The position numbers and the translations under genes are program-made. A stretch of 58,600 nt of DNA, from the NCBI RefSeq assembly GCF_900091315.1, contig NZ_FLSP01000053.1, forward strand, positions 1 through 58,600, read 5' to 3'. Positions 26,175 through 34,400 of the stretch are shown piece by piece. The notes below the pieces were generated by a model, which was not told the origin of the DNA, searched no databases, and saw nothing but the letters and a program-made list of their open reading frames with translations. Every line of letters starts with the position of its first letter. The stretch's first letter is position 1. This DNA is from Streptomyces sp. DI166. GTDB lineage: Bacteria > Actinomycetota > Actinomycetes > Streptomycetales > Streptomycetaceae.

Positions 26175-27149
26175 TCACGCCGCCAGCGACCCCGGCACCA
26201 CCGCTCGCGGCCCGAACTTCGCCCGCACCCGGTCCGCGACCTCCTCGATCCGGCGGACCTTCTCGTCCACGGGGTCGAAGCTGAGCTGGTAGGAGGCCTC
26301 CTCGGCGGAGTCGAGGCCCTCCGCCCGCAGCGCCAGCGACCGCACCCGGGCCCGTTGCAGGCCCAGCGCCTCGTACATGCCGTACGCCACGCGGGTCAGC
26401 GCGGCCGAGTGCGCGGTGGGCTCCTTCAGGGTGCGGCTGCGGGTGGTCGCGGAGCGGTCCGCGTACCGCACGGTGAGGGTCAGGGCGCCGCACACCTGGT
26501 CCAGCGCCCGCAGCCGCATCCCCAGTTCCTCCGCGGCCGAGAGCAGGGCGCGGCGGTGCCGGTCGGGGTCCAACTCGTCGCGGCCGAAGGGCCGTTCGGT
26601 CATCAGTGAGCGGGCGATCCCGTTCGGCACCACGCGTCCGCGGTCCACCCCGTTCGCCTTCTCCCGCAGCTCCCGTCCCGCCTTCGCGCCGACCAGCCGC
26701 TGCAGGGTGGACAGCGGGGCGGCGGCGACCCGGCCGAGGGTGTCGAGTCCGTACTCGCACAGGATGCGCGCGGTCGCCGTACCGACGCCGGGCAGCGCGC
26801 CCACCGGCTTGTCGGCGAGGAACTCCACGACGGCTTCCCGGTCCCCGGGCACCGCGCATGTCACCCCGGGCCGGGCCTCGCGCAGCGCCATCCGGGCCAG
26901 CATGGTGCCCGGCCCGGCCCCGATCACGCAGTCCACGCCGTACAGGGCGAGCGCCCGCACCCGGATCACGGAGGCCAGCTCCACCGCGCTGCGCCCGAAG
27001 TACCGTTCGGCGCCCCGCAGATCGACCAGCGCCCCGTCCGGGGGCAGCGCCTCGACGACGGGCGAGAACTCCTCCAGCAGCCCGAGCAGCCCCGGCAGGG
27101 CCGCCTCGTACATCGGCGACAGCTGGAAACGTACGCAGAGGATGGTCAT
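26175..27149 (-). CDS. imuB: ImuB/DinB-like Y-family DNA polymerase, probably catalytically inactive
   Basis: 324-aa Y-family polymerase relative (databases may call it DinB/DNA polymerase IV). The little-finger and helix-hairpin-helix parts are normal: LPGVGTATARILCEYGLDTLGRVA (about 117-140) and PNGIARSLMTERPFGRDEL. The start is short: MTILCVRFQLSPMY is followed almost at once by the region matching the SIDEA motif, so the first catalytic-Asp motif and much of the fingers are missing, and SIDEA reads PPDGA. This matches ImuB, the non-catalytic mutasome hub. QLSFD near the C-terminus looks like a beta-clamp-binding motif. ATG 27149 overlaps the dnaE2 stop by ATGA. Confidence 0.85.
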   Translation of the reverse strand: MTILCVRFQLSPMYEAALPGLLGLLEEFSPVVEALPPDGALVDLRGAERYFGRSAVELASVIRVRALALYGVDCVIGAGPGTMLARMALREARPGVTCAVPGDREAVVEFLADKPVGALPGVGTATARILCEYGLDTLGRVAAAPLSTLQRLVGAKAGRELREKANGVDRGRVVPNGIARSLMTERPFGRDELDPDRHRRALLSAAEELGMRLRALDQVCGALTLTVRYADRSATTRSRTLKEPTAHSAALTRVAYGMYEALGLQRARVRSLALRAEGLDSAEEASYQLSFDPVDEKVRRIEEVADRVRAKFGPRAVVPGSLAA

Positions 27150-30100
27150 CCCGCACTCCCCGGACTCTGGTGCCACAACTTCCGTGTCTGCGAGGGCTCC
27201 TGACCCGCGGGGCGCAGATCGGCCCACGGATGCATTTCGTAACCGGTCGGCATCTGGATGCGCCGGCCGCCGGTCGGGTCCGCGCCCGCCTCGGGCACCG
27301 GCTCCGCGAGCCGCGCCGCGACCACGTCCAGCCCTCCTTGCGCGCGCAGTTCGACCAGTTCGGCGAGGTTCCAGGCGGCGGACCCCACCACGCTGAGGCT
27401 GCGCGGGCCGCGCCGCTGCACCACTCCGCGCACCAGCAGCAGCCAGGAGTGGAAGACGGTGTGCGCGCAGGCGTCGTGGGAGTCGTCGAAGAAGGCGAGG
27501 TCGACCAGGCCGGTGCCGTCGTCGAGGGTGGAGAAGATGACCCGCTTGCCGGACCGGATCGGCGGCGTCTGGGTGGCCGCCTTGGCGCCCGCGACCAGCA
27601 CCGTCTCCCCGTGCCGCGCCTCGCGCAGCCGGCGCGCGCTGACCACGCCCAGCTCGGCCAGGAACTCCCGGTGGTCATCCATGAGATTGCGCGAGGCGTC
27701 CATGGACAGCACCCCCAGCTCGGCGCTGAGCCGCTCGGCGGAGGACAGGTCGGGAAGACCGGCCGACGCGGTCTTCCGCCCACCGGTCAGCGGCAGTTGA
27801 CCGCCGCCCGCGCCCCGCGCACCCCGGTGCAGCTCGGTCAAGTGCAATTGCAGATCACGCCGGTTGGCACCGAAAGCATCCAATGCGCCAACCTGGGCCA
27901 GCCGTTGGGCGAGCGGACGGCTCGGGCGGGCCCGCTCCCAGAAGTCCAGCAGGGAGGCGTACGGCCGCCCCGCCGCGATCCGCTCCGCCTCGGCCTCGCT
28001 GATGCCGTGCACATCGGAGAGGGCGAGCCGCAGCCCCCACACCTCCGGTGATTCAGACACCAGTTCGATACTGTGGGCGACCGCCGACCGGTTCACGTCC
28101 AACGGCAGGATCGGCACCCCGCGCCGCCGCGCGTCCGCCAGCAGCAGCCGCTTCGGGTACATCCCGGGGTCGTGGGTGAGCAGTCCGGCGTAGAAGGCGG
28201 CCGGGTGGTGCGCCTTCAGCCAGGCCGACTGGTACGTCGGTACGGCGAAGGCGACCGCGTGCGCCTTGCAGAAGCCGTACGAGCCGAAGGCCTCGACGAT
28301 CTCCCAGGTCCGCCGGACCGTCTCCGCGTCGTACCCCCGGGCCGCCGCGTGCTGCGCGAACCACACCCTGATCCGCCCCTGCGACTCCGGGTCGGACAGC
28401 CCGCGCCGCACCCGGTCCGCCTCGGCCCGTCCGCAGCCGGTCATGATGTCGACGATGTCGATGATCTGCTCGTGGAAGACGACGACCCCGTACGTCCCCT
28501 TCAGCGGCTCCTCCAGATCCGGGTGCGGATAGCGCACCGGCGCCCGCCCGTGCCGTGCCTCGATGAACGGCCGCACCATGTCGGCGGCGACCGGCCCCGG
28601 CCGGAAGAGCGAGATGTCGACGACGAGATCGTGGAAGGTGGCCGGCTGGAGCCGCCCGACCAGATCCCGCTGCCCCGGCGACTCGATCTGGAAGCAGCCG
28701 AGCGTCTCGGTGGAGCGGATGAGCTGGTACGTCGCCGGATCGCCCGGCGGTACGGCGTCCAAGTCGATCCGCTTCCCCGTCGCCCGCGCCACCTCCGCGA
28801 CCGCGTGCGCCATCGCCGACTGCATCCGCACCCCGAGCACATCCAGTTTGAGCAGCCCGAGGTCCTCCACGTCGTCCTTGTCGAACTGCGCCATGGGGAA
28901 CCCCTCGCCGCTGGTCGGCATGACCGGCGTACGGCTGAGCAGGGAGGCGTCGGAGAGCAGCACTCCGCACGGGTGCATGGCGACCCCGCGCGGCAGCGCG
29001 TCCAGCGCCTCGGTCAGCTCCCACAGCTTCCCGTACTTCTCCTTCTCCCCCGCCAGCTCCCGCAGTTCGGGCAGCTCCTCCAGCGCGGCCCGGGCGTCGC
29101 GGGCCCGGATGTGCGGGAAGGACTTGGCGATGCGGTCGATGTCGGCGGGGTCCATGGACAGGGCCGCGCCCACGTCCCGGACGGCGTGGCGCACCCGGTA
29201 GGTCTCCGGCATCGCGACGGTGGCCACCCGCTCGGTGCCGAACCGGTCGATGATCGCGCGGTAGACCTCCAGCCGACGGGCGGACTCCACGTCGATGTCG
29301 ATATCGGGCAGCACCATCCGCCGCTTGGACAGGAAGCGCTCCATCAGCAGCCCGTGCTCGACGGGGTCGGCGTGCGCGATCCCGAGCAGATGATTGACGA
29401 GCGAGCCCGCCCCGGACCCCCGCGCCGCCACCCGGATACCCATGCCCCGCACATCGTCCACGACCTGAGCAACCGTCAGAAAGTAAGTGGCGAAGCCGTG
29501 ATGGGCGATGATGTCCAGCTCGCGATGCATCCGCTCCCAGTATTCGCGCCGGTCGGCATACCCCTTGAGCACCATCCCGGCCGCCGCCCGCGAGGCGAGC
29601 ACCCGCTGGGCGGTACGGCGGTCCGCGCCGACCAGGTGCGGCTCGGGGAAGTGGACGGTACCGATGCCGAGGTCGTCCTCGGGGTCGACCAGGCACTCGG
29701 CGGCCGTGGCCCGCGTCTGCTCCAGCAGCCGGTGCGCGGTGTCCCGCCGGAAGCCCGCGGCCTCCACGATCCGCTCGGCGGCGTGCAGCATGGCGGCGGC
29801 GTCCTTCAGCCACGCCTCGCCGGAGTCCAGCTCCTTGGCGGGGTCGATGGGGACGAGCCGCCGGGCGGCGTCCAGGACGTCGGCGACCGGTCCCTGTCCG
29901 GGGTCGGCGTAGCGGACGGCGTTGCTGAGCACCGGCCGCACCTTCTGCTCGGCGGCGAAACCGACGGTACGGGCGGCCAGCCGCAGCGAGCCGGGCCCGG
30001 TGCCCTTGCGGCCGTGCCAGACGGCCTCCAGCCGCAGCGCGTCCCCGTAGACCTCCCGCCAGGGGACGAGCAGCCGGGCGGCGCGGTCGGGGCGCCCGGC

Positions 30101-30571
30101 GGCGAGGGCGCGGCCGACGTCGGAGTCGGGGCCGAGCAGGACGGTGAGGCCGTCGCCCCGGTTGGCGGACCGGGACAGCAGCGGCGGCCCTTCGCCGGAG
30201 TGCGCCGCCGTAACGATTCGGCAGAGGTCGGCCCAGCCGCGGGCACCGTCCCGGGCGAGAAAGGCGACCCGAGGTGTCGACTCATCGACGAAAGCACCCC
30301 CACGGACAGGAGCACGACGCTTCTCCCCCCGCACACCTTCCCGTCCGGCCCGAAGCCCCTCCACCGCCAGATCGACGCCGAACAGGGGACGCACCCCCGC
30401 CCTGGCGGCGGCCTTGGCGAAGCGGACGGAGCCGGCGAGGGTGTCGCGGTCGGTGAGGGCGAGGGCGTCCATGCCCCGCTCGGCGGCACGCTCGGCCAGC
30501 CGCTCCGGATGGGAGGCGCCGTAGCGCAGGGAGAACCCGGAGACGGTGTGCAGATGCGTGAAACCGGGCAT
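27146..30571 (-). CDS. dnaE2: Error-prone DNA polymerase III alpha subunit DnaE2
   Basis: 1141-aa translesion polymerase. PHP domain starts at once (FTHLHTVSGFSLRYGA, about 4-19), polymerase palm shows LPDIDIDVES with the catalytic Asp pair, and the C-terminal OB-fold region (about 970-1060, RLREARHGETVLVAGAKAAT...IFSTLDDGTGLVDLAFF) is present without the tau-binding tail of replicative DnaE1. DnaE2 makes damage-induced mutations with ImuB in actinobacteria. GGAGG five nt before ATG 30571 makes that start better than GTG 30577. It is first in an operon with the ImuB-like and NADAR genes, and two LexA-type boxes lie upstream. Confidence 0.95.
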   Translation of the reverse strand: MPGFTHLHTVSGFSLRYGASHPERLAERAAERGMDALALTDRDTLAGSVRFAKAAARAGVRPLFGVDLAVEGLRAGREGVRGEKRRAPVRGGAFVDESTPRVAFLARDGARGWADLCRIVTAAHSGEGPPLLSRSANRGDGLTVLLGPDSDVGRALAAGRPDRAARLLVPWREVYGDALRLEAVWHGRKGTGPGSLRLAARTVGFAAEQKVRPVLSNAVRYADPGQGPVADVLDAARRLVPIDPAKELDSGEAWLKDAAAMLHAAERIVEAAGFRRDTAHRLLEQTRATAAECLVDPEDDLGIGTVHFPEPHLVGADRRTAQRVLASRAAAGMVLKGYADRREYWERMHRELDIIAHHGFATYFLTVAQVVDDVRGMGIRVAARGSGAGSLVNHLLGIAHADPVEHGLLMERFLSKRRMVLPDIDIDVESARRLEVYRAIIDRFGTERVATVAMPETYRVRHAVRDVGAALSMDPADIDRIAKSFPHIRARDARAALEELPELRELAGEKEKYGKLWELTEALDALPRGVAMHPCGVLLSDASLLSRTPVMPTSGEGFPMAQFDKDDVEDLGLLKLDVLGVRMQSAMAHAVAEVARATGKRIDLDAVPPGDPATYQLIRSTETLGCFQIESPGQRDLVGRLQPATFHDLVVDISLFRPGPVAADMVRPFIEARHGRAPVRYPHPDLEEPLKGTYGVVVFHEQIIDIVDIMTGCGRAEADRVRRGLSDPESQGRIRVWFAQHAAARGYDAETVRRTWEIVEAFGSYGFCKAHAVAFAVPTYQSAWLKAHHPAAFYAGLLTHDPGMYPKRLLLADARRRGVPILPLDVNRSAVAHSIELVSESPEVWGLRLALSDVHGISEAEAERIAAGRPYASLLDFWERARPSRPLAQRLAQVGALDAFGANRRDLQLHLTELHRGARGAGGGQLPLTGGRKTASAGLPDLSSAERLSAELGVLSMDASRNLMDDHREFLAELGVVSARRLREARHGETVLVAGAKAATQTPPIRSGKRVIFSTLDDGTGLVDLAFFDDSHDACAHTVFHSWLLLVRGVVQRRGPRSLSVVGSAAWNLAELVELRAQGGLDVVAARLAEPVPEAGADPTGGRRIQMPTGYEMHPWADLRPAGQEPSQTRKLWHQSPGSAG

Positions 30572-30585
30572 CCACACCTCCGAAA

Positions 30586-30601
30586 TCGAACATCAGTTCC
30601 C
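30586..30601. promoter_or_regulatory. LexA (SOS) box 1 upstream of dnaE2
   Basis: TCGAACATCAGTTCCC matches the actinobacterial SOS box TCGAAC-N4-GTTCGA at 10 of 12 fixed positions. It lies 15 nt upstream of the dnaE2 ATG, where bound LexA would block transcription. Confidence 0.7.
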
Positions 30602-30631
30602 GACAGCCTCACCCCCACCATAGACCAAAAC

Positions 30632-30647
30632 TCGAACGTCTGTACGA
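30632..30647. promoter_or_regulatory. LexA (SOS) box 2 in the dnaE2 / membrane-protein divergent region
   Basis: TCGAACGTCTGTACGA matches TCGAAC-N4-GTTCGA at 11 of 12 fixed positions. It is 61 nt from dnaE2 and 58 nt from the divergent membrane-protein gene, so it may control either or both. Confidence 0.7.
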
Positions 30648-30704
30648 CAACCGTTCGGCCCTCCCCCACCTGCGGAAACGCCCCTCGCCTCGGACCGTGG
30701 GGAC

Positions 30705-31757
30705 ATGACACGGAACGGCTTTCTCGCCGAGGTGAAGGACGCGGTCACCCCACGCGCCACCCTGCTCGTCCTCGGCGTGCTCGCCCTTCAGCTGCTGTTC
30801 ATCGCCTCCTACGTGGGGGCGCTGCACGACCCGAAGCCGAAGGACGTGCCGTTCGCGGTGGCCGGCCCGCGAGCCGCGGCCGAACAGACGGCGACCAGGC
30901 TGGACCGGCTACCGGGCTCCCCGCTGGACCCACGCGTGGTGGCCGACGAGGCGACGGCCCGGGACCAGATCCTGAACCGCGAGATCGACGGAGCGCTGGT
31001 CATCCACCCGGACCGCACGACCGACACCCTCCTGGTCGCGAGCGGCGGCGGCACGGCCCTCGCGGTCACCCTGGAGAAGTACCTGACCACCCTGGAGACC
31101 TCCCAGCAGCGCACCCTGCGAACGGTGGACGTGGCCCCGGCCTCCCCGCACGACTTCAACGGACTGTCGGCCTTCTACCTGGTCATCGGCTGGTGCGTCG
31201 GCGGCTATCTGTGCGCCTCGGTCCTGGCGATCAGCAGCGGCGCCCGGCCCGTCAGCCCGCACCGGGCACTGATCCGGCTGGCGTCGATGGCCGTGGTGGC
31301 GATCGTCGGCGGACTCGGCGGCGCGGTGATCGTGGGCCCGATCCTGGACGCGCTGCCCGGAAGCCTGATGGCCCTGTGGGGCCTGGGCTCCCTGGTCATC
31401 TTCGCCGTCGGCGCGGCCACCCTGGCCTTCCAGGGCATCTTCGGCATCATCGGCATCGGCCTGGTGATCCTCCTGGTGGTCATCGCCGGCAACCCCAGCG
31501 CGGGCGGCGCCTTCCCCCTGCCGATGCTCCCCCCGTTCTGGGAAACAATCGGCCCCGCCCTCCCCCCGGGCGCCGGCACCTGGGTGGCCCGCTCGATCGC
31601 CTACTTCAACGGCAACGACACAACCGACGCCCTGCTGGTCCTCTCGGCGTGGGCGGCGGGCGGCATCGTGGTGACCTTGCTGGCGGCAGAACTACGAGCG
31701 AAACGCACCCGCAGAGAACCCCACACACCGACCACCTCCAGCCCGTCCGCCACATGA
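30705..31757 (+). CDS. Multi-pass membrane protein with YhgE/ABC-2-like layout
   Basis: 350-aa membrane protein: one helix near the N-terminus (about 20-42), an extracytoplasmic domain of about 130 residues (PKDVPFAVAGPRAAAEQTATRL...), then five or six helices (about 150-335). This layout resembles the YhgE/Pip and ABC-2 permease-like families (DUF3533 type). Partner ATPase absent. ATG 30705 is divergent from dnaE2 and shares its LexA-box region, so DNA-damage induction is possible. The last codons run into the first unit of a 39-bp repeat array, which supplies the stop codon. Confidence 0.78.
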   Translation: MTRNGFLAEVKDAVTPRATLLVLGVLALQLLFIASYVGALHDPKPKDVPFAVAGPRAAAEQTATRLDRLPGSPLDPRVVADEATARDQILNREIDGALVIHPDRTTDTLLVASGGGTALAVTLEKYLTTLETSQQRTLRTVDVAPASPHDFNGLSAFYLVIGWCVGGYLCASVLAISSGARPVSPHRALIRLASMAVVAIVGGLGGAVIVGPILDALPGSLMALWGLGSLVIFAVGAATLAFQGIFGIIGIGLVILLVVIAGNPSAGGAFPLPMLPPFWETIGPALPPGAGTWVARSIAYFNGNDTTDALLVLSAWAAGGIVVTLLAAELRAKRTRREPHTPTTSSPSAT

Positions 31758-31880
31758 GAACACAGGCCAGCTGTACTCAGCCCGTCCGCCACATGAGAAC
31801 ACAGGCCAGTTGCACTCAGCCCGTCCGCCACATGAGAACGCAGGCCAGTTGCACTCAGCCCGTCCGGCGTTTGAGGACGA
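31741..31880. repeat. Tandem array, three 39-bp units plus a diverged fourth
   Basis: Units begin at 31741, 31780 and 31819, each starting GCCCGTCCGCCACATGAGAA and differing at only a few bases; the fourth (31858 on) is the GCCCGTCCGGCGTTTGAGGA form that is scattered through many Streptomyces genomes. The array starts inside the last codons of the preceding gene. Because 39 is a multiple of three, opposite-strand frames stay open and give Cys/Trp-rich repeats, which I regard as fortuitous. Confidence 0.9.
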
Positions 31881-31927
31881 GGCCCTTTCAGGGCCGACAG
31901 CGGGGGTCCGGGGGCGGCAGCCCCCGG
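31881..31927 (+). terminator. Two consecutive hairpins after the repeat array
   Basis: GGCCC-N5-GGGCC at 31881-31895, then CCGGGGGC (31908-31915), loop GGCA, GCCCCCGG (31920-31927). Likely transcription end for the membrane-protein gene. Confidence 0.6.
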
Positions 31928-31965
31928 GGACGGGACGGGTAGGGGCGGCGGGGGCGAAAAAACCA

Positions 31966-32002
31966 GAGAGCCCCGCCCCCACCGAACAGGGACGGGACTC
32001 TC
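31966..32002 (-). terminator. Intrinsic terminator of the streptogrisin-type gene
   Basis: 31966-31979 pairs with 31989-32002 at 12 of 14 positions (GAGAG...CTCTC ends). On the minus strand the stem is followed by TGGTTTTTT, a clear U-tract. Confidence 0.8.
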
Positions 32003-32014
32003 ACACACAGACCG

Positions 32015-33097
32015 TCAGCCGATAGACGCCCCCGTCACCGACAACGCCTCGGTCACCGGCTGGAAGAACGTCTCCCCACCGGAGGAACAGTCCCCGCTCC
32101 CCCCGGACGTGAGCCCCACCGCCTTGTCCCCGGAGAACAACGACCCACCACTGTCCCCCGGCTCCGCACAGACATCGGTCTGGATCAGCCCGTTGACGAT
32201 GTCACCGTTGCCGTAGTTCACCGTCGCGTCCAGCCCGGTCACCACCCCGGAGTGCACCTGCGTGGTGGACCCACTCCGCGTGACCTCCATACCGACCGTC
32301 GCCTCGACCGCCCCGGAGATCGCCTGCGCGGACCCGTCGTAGAGGTTGACCTCGCTCGGGTGCTCCACGTCGGCCGTGTACTTCACCAGCCCGTAGTCGT
32401 CGCCGGGGAAGCTGGACACCTCATTGGTACCCAGCTCGTTCCCGTTCGCGTCCTGCCAGTTCGTGATCCCCTCGGTGCAGTGCCCCGCGGTCAGGAAGAA
32501 CGGCTCCCCGCCCATGACCACGTTGAAGCCCAGCGAACACCGCCCCCGCCCGTCGGTGATGGCGTCGCCACCGGCGATGAAGGGCTTGAACTCCCCCTTC
32601 GTCCGCTGGAGTTCCGCCTTCCCACCGAGCCCCTCGACGACCTCGCCGAGCTTCTTCCACTCGGCGTCGGACACCGTACGGTCGGCGGTGACGACGATTC
32701 TGTTGGTCGTCGGGTCGGTCACCCAGGAGGTGCCCGGAATCGTCGCGTCCTTCTTGAGCGTGCCGCGCGCGCTCTTCAGCTCGGCCAGCGAGTTCGTCAC
32801 GACCCGGGCCTTGGCCCCGGCCTCCTCGACCGCTTCCGCCGCGCTCTCGTCCAGGACGTTCACGACGAGGTTCTTGCTCTGTGCGTCGTAGTACGTGCCG
32901 GCCGCGGCGTTGCCGAGATCCTGGACCAGCGTCGAGGCGAGCTTTCCGGCCGCCGTGACCGACAGGGGCCGGGGCTCGGCGGTCGTCGAGGGCTCACTCG
33001 CGTTCGCAGTCTGGAAGGTGACTCCCGCGGCCACCAGCGCGGCAATGCCCGCGCCGACCGCGGCGGCCCGCCGCTTGGGTATGCGTCGGTGCTTCAA
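32015..33097 (-). CDS. Secreted chymotrypsin-like serine protease, streptogrisin family (diverged)
   Basis: 360-aa preproprotease of the S1 streptogrisin/alpha-lytic group. Signal peptide about 1-33, long propeptide about 34-173, mature domain beginning IAGGDAIT at 174. Catalytic H206 (TAGHC), D234 (DDYGLV) and S316 (GDSGGS) are intact. Mature Cys pairs CSLG/GHC and DVCAEPGDS/GDCSS are conserved. The long propeptide with SAAEAVEEAGAKARVV suggests a slow-folding, kinetically stable enzyme. Start is TTG 33097, with AGGAGG eight nt upstream. A second streptogrisin gene lies 1.3 kb away on the same strand. Confidence 0.92.
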   Translation of the reverse strand: MKHRRIPKRRAAAVGAGIAALVAAGVTFQTANASEPSTTAEPRPLSVTAAGKLASTLVQDLGNAAAGTYYDAQSKNLVVNVLDESAAEAVEEAGAKARVVTNSLAELKSARGTLKKDATIPGTSWVTDPTTNRIVVTADRTVSDAEWKKLGEVVEGLGGKAELQRTKGEFKPFIAGGDAITDGRGRCSLGFNVVMGGEPFFLTAGHCTEGITNWQDANGNELGTNEVSSFPGDDYGLVKYTADVEHPSEVNLYDGSAQAISGAVEATVGMEVTRSGSTTQVHSGVVTGLDATVNYGNGDIVNGLIQTDVCAEPGDSGGSLFSGDKAVGLTSGGSGDCSSGGETFFQPVTEALSVTGASIG

Positions 33098-33372
33098 CTC
33101 ACGTCCTCCTGTGGGGGGTCGGCCGAGAGGTTGTGGGGACCCCTCGAACCGGAAGGCGTTCGGCCACAGAGGCGGCGCACAGCAAAAAGCCGCGTCCGTG
33201 CCGGTTGATCGCCGCCCACTATTCCGATCCTCACAGGGGGCACACAAGGTCGACTCCAGGACGTACACACGGCCGTCACACCACATCCCCGCCCTCTTGA
33301 CCGCACACGGTCACTCCAGCCGGGTTCGCACTGCAAACACTGTGCAGGACAAGCCACATCGGCAGGCGCGAC

Positions 33373-34242
33373 CTACTCCTGGCCGGAATCCGCCCTCTCC
33401 CGGTCCCGCTCCACGAGCGCCTCGGCAGCCGGCGCCGCGGCCACCGCCCCGGGCCCCGACCCCTGCCCCGGCCCCGCCCCCGGCTGCTGCGCCTTCTCCA
33501 GGAACCTCAGCAGTTCCACCGGGAACGGCAGCACCAGCGTGGAGTTCTTCTCGGCCGCCACCGCCACCACCGTCTGCAGCAACCGCAGTTGCAGTGCGGC
33601 GGGGGTGTCGGCCATCTGCTGGGCGGCCTCGGCGAGCTTCTTCGACGCCTGGAGCTCGGCGTCGGCGTTGATGACGCGGGCCCGCCGCTCACGGTCCGCC
33701 TCGGCCTGCCGGGCCATGGACCGCTTCATCGTCTCCGGCAGGGAGACGTCCTTGATCTCCACCCGGTCCACCTGCACGCCCCACCCCACGGCCGGGCTGT
33801 CGATCATCAGCTCCAGACCCTGGTTGAGCTTCTCGCGGTTGGAGAGCAGGTCGTCCAGCTCGCTCTTGCCGATGATCGACCTGAGCGAGGTCTGCGCCAT
33901 CTGCGAGACCGCGAACCGGTAGTCCTCCACCTTGATCAGCGCGCTCGCCGGGTCCACGACCTTGAAGTACACGACCGCGTCCACCCGCACGGTCACGTTG
34001 TCCCGCGTGATCCCCTCCTGCGCCGGGACCGGCATCGTCACGATCTGCATGTTCACCTTGTGCAGCCGGTCCACCAGCGGAACGACCATGGTGAACCCCG
34101 GCTCCCGCACCTCACCCCGCAGCCGCCCCAGCCGTAGCACCACGCCACGCTCGTACTGCTTCACCACGCGCGCCGCGGCCATCACATAGACCACGCCCGC
34201 CGACGCGACCGCCGCTCCCGCCGCCACCAGTTCCTCGACCAT
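33373..34242 (-). CDS. SPFH/Band 7 (stomatin/slipin-like) membrane protein
   Basis: 289-aa stomatin-type protein. N-terminal membrane segment (about 5-25), SPFH core with VKQYERGVVLRLGRLRGEVREPGFTMVVPLVDRLHKV (about 30-65), ITRDNVTVRVDAVVYFKVVDP, and a coiled-coil ETMKRSMARQAEADRERRARVINADAELQASKKL (about 165-200). C-terminal tail is Pro/Gly/Ala-rich. Such proteins form rings organising membrane microdomains; an NfeD partner is not adjacent. ATG 34242 preferred to 34272. Confidence 0.92.
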   Translation of the reverse strand: MVEELVAAGAAVASAGVVYVMAAARVVKQYERGVVLRLGRLRGEVREPGFTMVVPLVDRLHKVNMQIVTMPVPAQEGITRDNVTVRVDAVVYFKVVDPASALIKVEDYRFAVSQMAQTSLRSIIGKSELDDLLSNREKLNQGLELMIDSPAVGWGVQVDRVEIKDVSLPETMKRSMARQAEADRERRARVINADAELQASKKLAEAAQQMADTPAALQLRLLQTVVAVAAEKNSTLVLPFPVELLRFLEKAQQPGAGPGQGSGPGAVAAAPAAEALVERDRERADSGQE

Positions 34243-34334
34243 CACGGCCCCCAGGGTCCGATGTGGACGCATCAGGTTGTCAGGTGCCCACCTGGTGTCT
34301 GTCTCGACCGTAACTCCGCGCCCGGGACAAGGGC

Positions 34335-34367
34335 GAGCCCCCGCACGCCGGTTGCGTGCGGGGGCTC
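34335..34367. terminator. 14-bp perfect stem downstream of streptogrisin B-like gene
   Basis: GAGCCCCCGCACGC (34335-34348), 5-nt loop, GCGTGCGGGGGCTC (34354-34367), 34 bp past the protease stop on the minus strand. Confidence 0.75.
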
Positions 34368-34400
34368 TTCAGGCGCTGCCGGAGGTGTCCGGACCCGCTC

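Noticed and set aside
26175..27149. Active DNA polymerase IV (DinB)
   Set aside because: The first catalytic motif is absent and SIDEA is PPDGA, so an active polymerase is unlikely; the ImuB-like reading was preferred.
31692..31982. Minus-strand frame with 13-residue Cys/Trp-rich repeats
   Set aside because: The period is just the 39-bp DNA repeat read in frame; there is no ribosome binding site and it runs through the terminator hairpins.
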